A DNA stretch of 64,000 nucleotides. It comes from Aquirufa nivalisilvae (GTDB taxonomy: Bacteria > Bacteroidota > Bacteroidia > Cytophagales > Spirosomataceae). The DNA lies in NCBI RefSeq assembly GCF_004307455.1, contig NZ_SEWX01000001.1, forward strand, positions 186,001 to 250,000, given 5' to 3'. The notes below the pieces were generated by a model. That model ran no database searches, was not told the origin of the DNA, and saw nothing but the letters and a program-made list of their open reading frames with translations. Positions 8,528-17,445 of the stretch are shown in pieces. Position 1 is the first letter of the stretch; each line of letters starts with the position of its first letter. Made by a program: the position numbers and the translations under genes.

Positions 8528-9655
8528 ATGAAAAAAGAAACACTAGCCATACATAGTACCAACCTGAAAGATGAAACAGCGGCTTCTATAGCAGCTCCTA
8601 TCTTCCTAAGTACAACTTTTGAGCGCTCGGAGGATGGTACATATCCCAAAGGACATATGTATGCTAGAAATTCAAGCCCTAACCGCGAAGTGTTGGAAAA
8701 AGGTCTGGCCGCATTAGAAGGGGGCCTCAGAGCCTTTGCCTTTGGATCGGGTTTAGCAGCAGTTAATGCCGTTTTTCAATGCCTTCAATCGGGAGATCAT
8801 ATCTTAATGCCCTCAGTAGGTTATTATGCCAGTTATAAACTTGCCGAAGAAATTTTAGGCCCATGGGGTTTACAAGTCTCTCAAGTAGACATGACTGACC
8901 TAGAAGCCGTTAAAAATGCGATCCAATCTAACACAAAACTGATTTGGATAGAGTCTCCAGCCAATCCCATGTTAAGTTTAAGCGATATAGTTGGTATCTG
9001 CCAAATCGCCAGTAAATTAAGCATTAAAGTCGGGGTTGATAATACTTTGGCAAGTCCCATTTTACAGAACCCCATTGCCCTAGGAGCGGATATTGTGATG
9101 CATGCAACGACCAAGTACATTGGCGGACATTCTGACATATTAGGTGGAGCCGTTGTCCTCAAAGAAGATGATGATTGGGCACACAGAATCCAGCGAGTTC
9201 AGATTTTAATGGGCGCTACACCCAATCCGCTGGATTGTTACTTACTGGCTCGAGGTTTAAAAACATTGCCTTTGAGGATGAAAGAACACAGTAAAAACGC
9301 CGCCATTTTGGCAGAAAAATTAGAAAATCATCCTGCTGTAGAAAAAGTACACTACCCAGGACTCCCTAGTCACCCTCAGTACGACTTAGCCATGAAGCAA
9401 ATGCCAAACGGACAAAGTGGCATGATTGCTATTCAGCTAAAAGCATCTGAAAATGCTACACAGAAGTTCGCTTCTACCCTACATTTGTTCCAACAAGCCA
9501 CTAGTTTGGGTGGGGTAGAGAGTTTAATCGAACATCGCAAATCCATTGAAGGCCCCCAAAGCAGCACTCCAGGTAATTTATTACGTTTATCGATTGGTTT
9601 AGAGCACGTTGACGATTTATGGACCGACTTACGTACTGCACTAGATAAATTATAA
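8528..9655 (+). CDS. Trans-sulfuration PLP enzyme (cystathionine gamma-synthase/lyase or methionine gamma-lyase type)
   Basis: 375 residues, Cys/Met-metabolism PLP family. The N-terminus (LAIHSTNLKDETAASIAAPI) and the phosphate-binding stretch (AFGSGLAAVNAVF) fit. The PLP lysine is K196 in HATTKYIGGHSD, and the closing substrate region reads SLGGVESLIEHR, then LLRLSIGLEHVDDL. Family members make cystathionine from activated homoserine or cleave cystathionine/methionine; the sequence alone does not separate these. The ATG has an unusually good Shine-Dalgarno (ggagg at 8516-8520, 7 nt spacing), rare for this phylum. It may be co-transcribed with lptB. Confidence 0.85.
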   Translation: MKKETLAIHSTNLKDETAASIAAPIFLSTTFERSEDGTYPKGHMYARNSSPNREVLEKGLAALEGGLRAFAFGSGLAAVNAVFQCLQSGDHILMPSVGYYASYKLAEEILGPWGLQVSQVDMTDLEAVKNAIQSNTKLIWIESPANPMLSLSDIVGICQIASKLSIKVGVDNTLASPILQNPIALGADIVMHATTKYIGGHSDILGGAVVLKEDDDWAHRIQRVQILMGATPNPLDCYLLARGLKTLPLRMKEHSKNAAILAEKLENHPAVEKVHYPGLPSHPQYDLAMKQMPNGQSGMIAIQLKASENATQKFASTLHLFQQATSLGGVESLIEHRKSIEGPQSSTPGNLLRLSIGLEHVDDLWTDLRTALDKL

Positions 9656-9738
9656 AAGGACGATTCCCATTTATTCAAGCATATTTGTAAATTAGGTGCA
9701 TAGATTTACGATCAATCTATCCGATATTCATTATTTGC

Positions 9739-11148
9739 ATGCTTCTTTCTCTACTGTTAAGTTCATTTATTGGTATTACCAGTCCTGCTATAGCCAAAGA
9801 TACCCTTAGGCATACTTCTGTAGATATCATGGCAGTTGGTGCTACCAATTCCACAAACCCATTTTGGACAAGAAGTTTACAATACGGTACAGTGCCCGTT
9901 GAAAATCCAACAGGAATCATTCGAACAAACACCGGAAAATGGTATAATCCCAAAAAAGACTTTGATTGGACATATCAAATAGAAGCCACAGGCTGGTTAG
10001 CTAAAGATTCTAAGTTTTTACTATCGGAAGCTTACATTGGCCTTAAAAAAGGGGCATTTGAAGTTTGGAGTGGCGCTAAAAGAGAGGTTATCGGCTTAGG
10101 AGATACAACGATGACGGCCGGTTTTTTTATTTGGTCTGGAAATGCCTTACCCATGCCAAAGGTTCATGTTGGCACTCGAAATTATGTTAATATATTACAT
10201 GATTGGATAGGGATAAATTTCCAATTCGCTCATGGGTGGTTTGATAATCAAGGAGCCATTGCAAACTCCTATTTGCATCAAAAATCACTTTATTTACGAT
10301 TCGGCCAACCTGTCTCCGCTTGGAATGCTTTTCTAGGATTTAACCACCAAGTACAATGGGGAGGTAGCAGAAAAGACCCCAAAGGAAGTATTTATGACGT
10401 CTATCCTTCCGATTTCAATACTTTTACTAAGGTATTACTGGGAACTGGTGAAGGAATTTTACCAGATGATGACGAGAATAATAAATACGGCAACCACTTA
10501 GGCAGTTTAGACTTGGGACTTCGTTATCAAAATGATCAGATGGAAATCCTTTTGTACCGACAAAATCCCTATGAATCTGATCGAATTTGGTCATTAAATA
10601 CCATTGATGATGGCCTCACTGGCCTTTCCTTTAAGTTTAAAGAGACAAAAATCATTGAAGGATTAAGTTTAGAATACCTTTATACAGGAAATCAAGGAAC
10701 TCACCAAAGCATATTGGGGAATCTATTAAATAAGCAGGATAATGATTATCCCAATATTGTCAATTACCTGAATGTTCGTGGTCGAGATGGTTGGATTTAT
10801 TCGGGAAGAGGATTAGGTACACCCATACTTATCATGGATAAAGAAAGTCAGCAAGGAGGCGGATTAAGTTTTGCCTATAATGCCGTGAGGTCCATGTATG
10901 TTGGAATTCGAGGTACATTGCCTCAACAAATACATTGGATGGCCAAGCTAACTTCTACTTCTTATGATTATCCAGTCATCCCAGTCAATAGTCCATCATC
11001 TTATTTAAAGCAATTCTCAGCGTCCTTGAGTTTACAGAAACAAGTCAATAAAAGACTCGGAATTAGTTTTCAAATTGCAGCTGATCAAGGTGATCGTACC
11101 AAAAATACAGTTGGGGGAATGCTAGGGATAAAATATCGTTTCCCTTAA
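9739..11148 (+). CDS. Wzi-family capsule assembly outer-membrane protein (paralogue 1)
   Basis: 469 residues with a hydrophobic N-terminal segment (MLLSLLLSSFIGITSPAIA, signal-like but without a basic residue) and a beta-barrel-type sequence. It shares long blocks with the gene at 15084: NPFWTRSLQYGTVPVENP, then DWTYQIEATGW, LGDTTMTAGFFIWSGNALPM, DGLTGLSFKF and SQQGGGLSFAYNAV. These match the Bacteroidota Wzi-like family, outer-membrane proteins thought to help anchor or assemble surface polysaccharide. A stop codon at 9688 with no earlier ATG supports the ATG at 9739. It converges on the SGNH gene with only 5 nt between the stops. Confidence 0.82.
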   Translation: MLLSLLLSSFIGITSPAIAKDTLRHTSVDIMAVGATNSTNPFWTRSLQYGTVPVENPTGIIRTNTGKWYNPKKDFDWTYQIEATGWLAKDSKFLLSEAYIGLKKGAFEVWSGAKREVIGLGDTTMTAGFFIWSGNALPMPKVHVGTRNYVNILHDWIGINFQFAHGWFDNQGAIANSYLHQKSLYLRFGQPVSAWNAFLGFNHQVQWGGSRKDPKGSIYDVYPSDFNTFTKVLLGTGEGILPDDDENNKYGNHLGSLDLGLRYQNDQMEILLYRQNPYESDRIWSLNTIDDGLTGLSFKFKETKIIEGLSLEYLYTGNQGTHQSILGNLLNKQDNDYPNIVNYLNVRGRDGWIYSGRGLGTPILIMDKESQQGGGLSFAYNAVRSMYVGIRGTLPQQIHWMAKLTSTSYDYPVIPVNSPSSYLKQFSASLSLQKQVNKRLGISFQIAADQGDRTKNTVGGMLGIKYRFP

Positions 11149-11153
11149 ATTTA

Positions 11154-12095
11154 TTACCATGAGGCTTCATTGGATTTGATGTATTTCAATAAGCCTTGTG
11201 AGTAAACATAAGCACCCTGATTGTTCAAGTGGTTTTTATTCTCTAAATACTTTGAATTAGTCATATTCCGTAAAAATTGCTCCTCATATTCCCACTTAGC
11301 CTCTTTGGGTATTTTATTAAAGACAGGAACTTTAACTTCGAATTCAGCTTTATCGTTGCAGGTAATTGGAAGTAAAAACACTACTTTAAATTCGTTTTGC
11401 TTTTGTGTTTTTAATACTTGATTTACTTTCCCAGATATATTCACATCCAATGGACAAGAGGCAAATGCCAGTAAATCTTCTTGACTTAAAAAAGACTCTT
11501 GGGTAACTATATCATTCCTGTTCGTTGGAGAAAACCCAATTTCATCATATCCATTATAATCCTCTTGAAATACAATCCCCTTGATTGCATTTTGATTTTG
11601 AATCATCGTATTCCAAAATGCTTTCTCAAAATCATCTAAAAACCCGTAATTTTTAGATGGAGGTAAGGGTTTCTCCAAAAATTTATAATACGAATTAGGG
11701 AAATCTGGTAGTTCCAAATATTCCACAGCCGTCTTAAATGTTTCAGGATAATTAACCATATAGGATGTCAATTCGATAAAAACGACCTTGTTCCCAGGCA
11801 AATGCTTAATATACTGAGCCAAATATAGATTCTGCGCCAAGGTATTTCCTAAAAGACCTACATTGTACACTTGCCAGGTTGACAAGGAGCCTTGAATCAA
11901 CGGTGAATTAACACTTCGCTGAATTCTACTAGACCCTAAAAAGAAAATTGATTTTGAGGTCGAATCAAGCCTAGCTATTGATTGCTTTAATGTAGTGATA
12001 TTTGAATTCCTCGAAAATCTTCTAAAAAGTACATTCGCATAGGCAAATAGTAGCATTAAGGATATCCAAAAAGTGAGTTTTAGTACAAATCTCAT
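11154..12095 (-). CDS. SGNH/DltD-like membrane-anchored protein, partner of the MBOAT
   Basis: 313 residues. One N-terminal membrane anchor (about 5-24) precedes an extracytoplasmic domain. The block SIFFLGSSRIQRSVN (GSSR at 54-57) looks like SGNH block I with the nucleophile Ser, and NVGLLGNTL suits block II. Near the C-terminus, ENKNHLNNQGAYVYSQG gives His289 of block V; the usual Asp three residues before it is Asn286. DltD, AlgJ and AlgX-type SGNH proteins complete acyl transfer begun by an MBOAT. Last gene of the operon, 1 nt after the MBOAT gene. The acyl acceptor is unknown. Confidence 0.7.
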   Translation of the reverse strand: MRFVLKLTFWISLMLLFAYANVLFRRFSRNSNITTLKQSIARLDSTSKSIFFLGSSRIQRSVNSPLIQGSLSTWQVYNVGLLGNTLAQNLYLAQYIKHLPGNKVVFIELTSYMVNYPETFKTAVEYLELPDFPNSYYKFLEKPLPPSKNYGFLDDFEKAFWNTMIQNQNAIKGIVFQEDYNGYDEIGFSPTNRNDIVTQESFLSQEDLLAFASCPLDVNISGKVNQVLKTQKQNEFKVVFLLPITCNDKAEFEVKVPVFNKIPKEAKWEYEEQFLRNMTNSKYLENKNHLNNQGAYVYSQGLLKYIKSNEASW

Positions 12096-12096
12096 C

Positions 12097-13467
12097 TCAA
12101 AAAGCTAAATAATAATTATTAAGACCTCCCGTAAAATCCCCAAATACAAATAGACTTAAAACAAGTTGAGTATATATTAAACGTCTTTTCCAAGGTGCTA
12201 CACTCTCTAGAAATGAATCCATTCTCTCATCTTTAGACCAGAAATTGTACAAATCGACCAGTAAGAACATCATTAAAAAGATGCATATATTTCGCCAATG
12301 AAGAAACCATACTTCCATGGGGAAGTACGTGGGCATTTGAATTTTGTTCCACAAAGCCCCAAGAGTAGGATAAATAAATACTAGCGCAATGAATGAACAT
12401 CCTAAAATATGATATACTATACCCAGACTTTGTTTTAATAAGCCCCCCTGTTTAAGTTTATGTACTTTCAAAGCTTTCTCCAATAGAATCCATAACCCAT
12501 TCAAAAATCCCCACAAAAGGTATTGCCAGCTAATTCCATGCCATAAACCTATAAGCATATACGTTAACAATAGAAGGAGATAAGGCTTATTTCGCCAGAA
12601 CTGAAACTTGATTTGCCAATAAAAAAAATAATCTCTGAACCATTCATTTAAGGTAATATGCCATCCTCTCCAAAATTCATGTCGATTCCTAGAAAAATAG
12701 ATTCGTTTATGAAAATTATCTTTTAATCGAACATTAAAAATTTCAGAAACCCCTTGAAAAAAATCAATAAATGAACTAAAACTGAAGTATATGTAGAAAA
12801 AGAACAAGCAACCAATTAACAGGGTCCACCATCCTCCTATTTCACTCCCTCTTAATGTGATTAGTAATTGATTTAATCGTTGAGCCAATACAAAATTCTT
12901 GAACAGTCCCCATAATATGAGTCGCATTCCATTACTAAATGACTTTTCGGATATGTTAGCTTGATCAAACTGCTCATTTAAATAGCTGAATCTGTGTAAG
13001 GGGCCAGCATGTAAGGTGGGGAAATAGAGTAAATAGAGCATTAATTTAAAAAATGAATCAGCTGGCTTGATAAACCTTCTTCTAATATCCATCAAATAAC
13101 TTACGGCATTGAAAACAAAAAAACTTAAACCCACAATTTGCCAAATGCCCGTATTCTCCCAAAAATTTACTTCCAGTAAATTGATGTGATCAATCCAAGA
13201 TTCTTTTAGTTTATATACGATCAAAAATCCTATGAGAATACCGATTCCTAATCCTATCCAAGGAAATGAAGATTGAATTTTATTTCCCATCCAATAGGTA
13301 ATGCCGCTTCCTACTAAGAAAAAAAACAAGGTTAATGGCATAAAAATACCGATCGTAAGCATGGAGCCGACTAAAAGAGCTTTCCAAACCTGTTTTTTAA
13401 AAATAAAACTAAAACAAATGGTGAAGAGTATATAAAGAACACTTGAAAAAAGTCCAATTTGAGCCAT
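12097..13467 (-). CDS. MBOAT-family membrane O-acyltransferase
   Basis: 456 residues with about 11-12 hydrophobic segments. The hallmark blocks are KRIYFSRNRHEFWRGWHITL (254-273) followed by NEWFRDY, and MLIGLWHGISWQYLLWG (304-320), where His310 is the conserved MBOAT histidine. This is the AlgI/DltB branch that moves acyl groups across the inner membrane to extracytoplasmic polysaccharides. The gene sits 1 nt from both the P450 and SGNH genes. In this operon the acyl donor could be the adjacent carrier protein, as DltC is for DltB; that is inference. Confidence 0.9.
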   Translation of the reverse strand: MAQIGLFSSVLYILFTICFSFIFKKQVWKALLVGSMLTIGIFMPLTLFFFLVGSGITYWMGNKIQSSFPWIGLGIGILIGFLIVYKLKESWIDHINLLEVNFWENTGIWQIVGLSFFVFNAVSYLMDIRRRFIKPADSFFKLMLYLLYFPTLHAGPLHRFSYLNEQFDQANISEKSFSNGMRLILWGLFKNFVLAQRLNQLLITLRGSEIGGWWTLLIGCLFFFYIYFSFSSFIDFFQGVSEIFNVRLKDNFHKRIYFSRNRHEFWRGWHITLNEWFRDYFFYWQIKFQFWRNKPYLLLLLTYMLIGLWHGISWQYLLWGFLNGLWILLEKALKVHKLKQGGLLKQSLGIVYHILGCSFIALVFIYPTLGALWNKIQMPTYFPMEVWFLHWRNICIFLMMFLLVDLYNFWSKDERMDSFLESVAPWKRRLIYTQLVLSLFVFGDFTGGLNNYYLAF

Positions 13468-13468
13468 A

Positions 13469-14656
13469 TTAATACATTTTAACCATAGCTCTCTCTAAAG
13501 TCCTCATAAATATTTGATTCCCCCATTCCAAAGGTTGTGTTGAATCAATATTAAATTTTTGAAGGAACTCTACCATAGGTTTAAGTCCAAATTCCATTTC
13601 TTTTCTAGCGATCAAGGCCCCTAAACAGAGGTGTGTTCCTGCTCCAAAAGCTAGGTGTGGATTAATTTGTCTATCCGGTAAAATTTCTTCTGGCGATTCA
13701 AATATTTCCTCATCTCGGTTGGCACTAGCAATTCCCAAAACAAATCTCGTACCTGCAGCAAAATGTTGACCTTCAACAATGACATCCGTTTTGTTTTTCC
13801 TGATGGTAAACTGAAGTGGAGAATTGAAACGTATAAACTCCTCCGTTACCCATTTGATTTCTTTTGCATCCGCATTAACAATAAAATCTATTAATTGAGG
13901 ATTTGACAAAACATAGTATAGAGTAAAGGACAAATTATCTTTTGAAGTCTCAAAAAAAGCCATTAAAGTCACAGCCAATATGGAATAATAATCATCCTCT
14001 TCGAATTCAAACCCTTCCAATTCTTTCACTAATTTGGCTTTAAAACCTGTTTCAGAAAAAAGACCTTTCCCCCACAAAAAACATTGGTTGATTTCTAAAT
14101 ACATTTGTTTAGAAACAAAAATATCCTGACTTCTAGCAGCCAAATTAGAGTACTCAACAACTTTTTCAAAGCTAGCAAAATCTTTGAGTCCAATAAATTG
14201 CTTTAGAATTTGAAAAATGAAGTACTTAGAAAAATCCACTAAATCTAATTCCTGATAATCTTGGAAATGATTCACACTATCTTTTACAGCCTCTTGAATC
14301 AAACGATCAAAATCATAGCTGAACAATACTTTTCCTAATGCAATTCTTAGCTTTCGGTGTATGTCTCCATTTAGATACATTAACCATTTACTCGTAGTTT
14401 TAGCAAGGAAAGGGCATTGAGGACTATTCTTAAAAATATAGCTTTCTTTACTCTCGAAATAAGTTGCCAAACTACTTACCTCAAAGTCCGTCGAATCTAA
14501 AATGGGCGCAATATCACGATATCTAAACAACAAAATATTCCCAAAACTGTCTTTCTGGATAGGGTTATGCTGCCGACAAAGGGCATAAATCGGATAGGGA
14601 TCATTAAAATAATCAGGAGCAAAGGGGTTCCATTTTATTGTTGATTTTCCATCCAT
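13469..14656 (-). CDS. Cytochrome P450, probably acting on a carrier-bound acyl group
   Basis: 395 residues, a soluble bacterial P450 of normal length. The heme loop is FGAGTHLCLG (337-346, Cys344), the ExxR pair is E273/R276 in TEEFIRF, the C-helix HRKLR starts at His100, and the I-helix reads AFFETS (233-238), with Phe where many P450s have Gly. It needs a ferredoxin/reductase not encoded nearby. The start overlaps the ACP gene by 22 nt, a tight coupling that suggests the substrate is an ACP thioester, as for P450s in peptide synthetase pathways. Hydroxylation or desaturation of the acyl chain before transfer is inferred. Confidence 0.9.
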   Translation of the reverse strand: MDGKSTIKWNPFAPDYFNDPYPIYALCRQHNPIQKDSFGNILLFRYRDIAPILDSTDFEVSSLATYFESKESYIFKNSPQCPFLAKTTSKWLMYLNGDIHRKLRIALGKVLFSYDFDRLIQEAVKDSVNHFQDYQELDLVDFSKYFIFQILKQFIGLKDFASFEKVVEYSNLAARSQDIFVSKQMYLEINQCFLWGKGLFSETGFKAKLVKELEGFEFEEDDYYSILAVTLMAFFETSKDNLSFTLYYVLSNPQLIDFIVNADAKEIKWVTEEFIRFNSPLQFTIRKNKTDVIVEGQHFAAGTRFVLGIASANRDEEIFESPEEILPDRQINPHLAFGAGTHLCLGALIARKEMEFGLKPMVEFLQKFNIDSTQPLEWGNQIFMRTLERAMVKMY

Positions 14657-14865
14657 ACACAGAGTTTATTTATCGTATTAAACTCCGAAAATAAGGAAGG
14701 ATCTACATTTTCCAACTGAAATACGCTTTCCATTTCAAAAGATATGGAAACAATGGACAATGAATCTAAATTAAAATGTTCAAATGGCACGTCACAATCA
14801 ACCTCTTCCTCTGCAATTGACGCCTCTGAGGCTATTTGTGTAATCAACCAATGCTTAAAATTCAT
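14635..14865 (-). CDS. Acyl carrier protein
   Basis: 76 residues, acidic, with the phosphopantetheine site LDSLSIVSIS (Ser35 in D34-S35-L36). Predicted four-helix carrier fold. It is the first gene of the ACP-P450-MBOAT-SGNH operon and overlaps the P450 by 22 nt. It differs from a housekeeping AcpP: it has FNLDSLSIVS where AcpP has GADSLDTVE, and no fatty-acid genes are nearby. No acyl-activating ligase or phosphopantetheinyl transferase is encoded in the operon, so those must act in trans. The 218-nt gap upstream (14866-15083) shows no full -33/-7 promoter; a lone TAAATTTG (minus strand, 14897-14890) is a weak candidate. Confidence 0.85.
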   Translation of the reverse strand: MNFKHWLITQIASEASIAEEEVDCDVPFEHFNLDSLSIVSISFEMESVFQLENVDPSLFSEFNTINKLCVWMENQQ

Positions 14866-15083
14866 TCAATTTTATATTTTATTAATTTTCAAATTTACAT
14901 CATAAAAACAAATACTCCGCTCAAAATCCATATAAAGGCATTCTTATAAAAAATAGGACTTAAATCTCGTATCATCGAACAGCATTCATCCTTTGAATTT
15001 ACCATTAAATAATTAGGCCCTTCAAACTTTGACATTTCTCCTTTTATTGTCTTATTTCAATTACCATTTGGACAACTAAGTAA

Positions 15084-16556
15084 ATGCTCCAATTAAGAAG
15101 AATCGCCTTTTATTGTATCCCCAATTTACTATTTGGGGGAATTTTACTACTCCAACATTTCCCATTAATCGGTCGAGTGGATACAACCATTCATGCCCGC
15201 ATAGAAGCTCAATTTTTAGCTTCTAATGTAGGTACTACACCATTTTGGATAAGAAGTTTACAATATGGTCAAGTTCCCATGGAAAACCCAGGGGCAGTTA
15301 TTAGGGCTTGGTCAGGGAAGAATTACCATTTGAAGAAAAAATCCGATTGGAAATATGAGCTAGAAGCCACAGGATGGGGAGGCAAACAAAATGAATTTGG
15401 CTTAACACAAGCCTATATAAGTGGTAGAAGTGGGAAATGGGAATTATGGGCTGGAAGGAGAAAAGAGATCTATGGTTTAGGGGATTCCACGCTGTCTGGT
15501 GGATTTTATGCATGGTCTGGCAATGCACTTCCCATCCCAAAGGTTCAAATTGGCACCAGGGATTACCTTAACTTATTTAAAGGCTGGTTAGGGGTCCATA
15601 TGACATTTTCTCATGGTTGGATGGATAACCAAGGTCCCACCATCCATGGTTTTTTACACCAAAAAAGTCTCTATGGTCGATTCGGGCGACAAGATGGATT
15701 CATTAATGTATTTGCAGGAATCAATCATCAAGTCATATGGGCTGGAGAAGCCAAGGTTAAAACTGGCAATAAAACAGACTTTTATCCTAGTCATTTAGAC
15801 ACCTATTTTTATGTTGTCACTGTTTTAAAAGATCGAGAACTCATAAAACCTGATTCAACAGCCACTTATGACGATTTGGGTAACCAATTTGGAAATCATC
15901 TAGGTTCATTTGATTTGGCTATCAAATTTCATCCACATTGGGGAGAGATTTTAATCTATAAGCAATCTGCCTATGAAACAGGGAGAGGATTTGCTTTGAC
16001 CCAAATTAATGATGGATTAACTGGAATTTCCTTCAAAAATAAGACGGGGAGCTTCATTGATAGGATTACCTTGGAATATTTATACACGGCCAACCAAGGT
16101 AATTATATTTCAGGCTTAGCCGAATTTTTCAAAATCAAAGATCCCCATCAATCCGAAATTGAATCCTATTTCAACAATGGCTGTGGAAGCTGGCAATATG
16201 GAGGAAAGGGGATTGGAACGCCTTTGATCATCATTGACAGTGAAAGTCAGCAAGGCGGAGGATTAAATTTTACGTTAAATGCTGTAAAATCGTTTTACAT
16301 TGGCCTCTCAGGAAGAATTAATAATACCACATTTTGGCAATCACGACTTTCTAGCTCTTTCTATGCTAGCCCAAGAAATCATGTAGCCCCGAGGCTATCT
16401 GAAAGTGATTTCATATCCCAGTTTTCAGGTATAATTTCTTTGCAAAAAATACTGAATGATCAATGTAATTTAAACCTTCAATTCGGATATGATGAAGGTA
16501 GTCGAGTGAAGAATACACTCGGCGGAAGCATAGGTATCAAATATAGCTTATTCTAA
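15084..16556 (+). CDS. Wzi-family capsule assembly outer-membrane protein (paralogue 2)
   Basis: 490 residues. The basic and hydrophobic N-terminus (MLQLRRIAFYCIPNLLFGG) acts as a signal or anchor, followed by a beta-barrel-like body. Blocks TPFWIRSLQYGQVPMENP, then WKYELEATGWGG, LGDSTLSGGFYAWSGNALPI, INDGLTGISFKN and SQQGGGLNFTLNAVKS align with the gene at 9739, so the two are clear paralogues. It is divergent from the ACP operon and convergent with the SDR gene at 16558, with one base between the stops. Probably needed for surface attachment or assembly of the polysaccharide made by the adjacent locus. Confidence 0.82.
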   Translation: MLQLRRIAFYCIPNLLFGGILLLQHFPLIGRVDTTIHARIEAQFLASNVGTTPFWIRSLQYGQVPMENPGAVIRAWSGKNYHLKKKSDWKYELEATGWGGKQNEFGLTQAYISGRSGKWELWAGRRKEIYGLGDSTLSGGFYAWSGNALPIPKVQIGTRDYLNLFKGWLGVHMTFSHGWMDNQGPTIHGFLHQKSLYGRFGRQDGFINVFAGINHQVIWAGEAKVKTGNKTDFYPSHLDTYFYVVTVLKDRELIKPDSTATYDDLGNQFGNHLGSFDLAIKFHPHWGEILIYKQSAYETGRGFALTQINDGLTGISFKNKTGSFIDRITLEYLYTANQGNYISGLAEFFKIKDPHQSEIESYFNNGCGSWQYGGKGIGTPLIIIDSESQQGGGLNFTLNAVKSFYIGLSGRINNTTFWQSRLSSSFYASPRNHVAPRLSESDFISQFSGIISLQKILNDQCNLNLQFGYDEGSRVKNTLGGSIGIKYSLF

Positions 16557-16557
16557 G

Positions 16558-17445
16558 CTATATTGAAGATTGTGAAAATGAGGTCAATGTTTTCAATATC
16601 CCTTCACGAGAGCTTAATGGCATATTTTTCCCAATAGCTTGAGTAATTTTTTCATTACTGACCACATAGCTCTCGGTTAATTTTGTCAATCTTTCTGAAT
16701 TTAAAGGCAGATGAATCCAATCTCCCAATTGGGCCATTCTAGAAATAATTGCTTTAGGCAAATTCCAAATGGATGCTTGCTTCCCTGCAGATTGAGCCAT
16801 TAATTGGATTAATTCATTCGTTGATAGCGACTCATCATCCGCTACTTGATAAATCCCTGATGGTATATCTTTTCTGTCAATTAGTTCTTGAATGACAAAT
16901 ACTAAATTATCTATACTACAAAAAGAACGGTGATTACTAAATGCTCCTAAAGGCCAAGGAATTCCTCGGCGAACTACCTCAAATAACAAGTTCAAATTTC
17001 CCTTATTTCCTGGACCATGAATCATACACGGTCGCAAGATATAGACTCTTTTCCCATCTGGAATAGCATGACTTAGTATATATTCCTCTGCCAAAAGCTT
17101 ACTTTTCCCATAATGTGTTTGAGGATTAGGAAGTACCTCCTCCGTTAAAATACCTTCCACAGCATCCGCAGAAGCTTTAACTGAGCTCATAAATATAAAC
17201 GTAGACGCTGTTGATTTCAAAAATGAATCAAAAACCTGCTTAGTCAATTCTGTATTGACGGCATAATATTCATTAGGCTCACTGACCTTTTTAAGATCAT
17301 GTGCTTTCCCAGCTAAATGAAGAACAACATCGGATTCAACATTGAAATTCTCTCGGTCAAAAACATAGAATTCATGTGTAGGCGCAAGGCTCCCCATGAC
17401 ATTTTTTCCTACAAATCCAGAAGCGCCCGTTATAAATATTTTCAC
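16558..17445 (-). CDS. NAD-dependent epimerase/dehydratase, sugar 4-reductase type
   Basis: 295 residues, extended SDR fold: ITGASGFVGKNV for NAD(P) binding, LHLAGKAHD, MSSVKA and the catalytic YGKSK. It is the last gene of the 47-kb locus and overlaps the WbuB-like glycosyltransferase by 4 nt. SDRs in this position next to a WbuB- or WbpL-type enzyme often reduce or epimerise C4 of a UDP-HexNAc for the first or last sugar of the repeat (WbpV-like). That role is inferred. It lacks the C-terminal cupin extension of FnlB. Confidence 0.75.
   Translation of the reverse strand: MKIFITGASGFVGKNVMGSLAPTHEFYVFDRENFNVESDVVLHLAGKAHDLKKVSEPNEYYAVNTELTKQVFDSFLKSTASTFIFMSSVKASADAVEGILTEEVLPNPQTHYGKSKLLAEEYILSHAIPDGKRVYILRPCMIHGPGNKGNLNLLFEVVRRGIPWPLGAFSNHRSFCSIDNLVFVIQELIDRKDIPSGIYQVADDESLSTNELIQLMAQSAGKQASIWNLPKAIISRMAQLGDWIHLPLNSERLTKLTESYVVSNEKITQAIGKNMPLSSREGILKTLTSFSQSSI

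Noticed and set aside
9656-9738. Promoter of the first wzi gene from TTTG at 9684 and TAGATTTA at 9701
   Set aside because: Spacing is 13 nt instead of about 20 and the -7 box lacks the final G.
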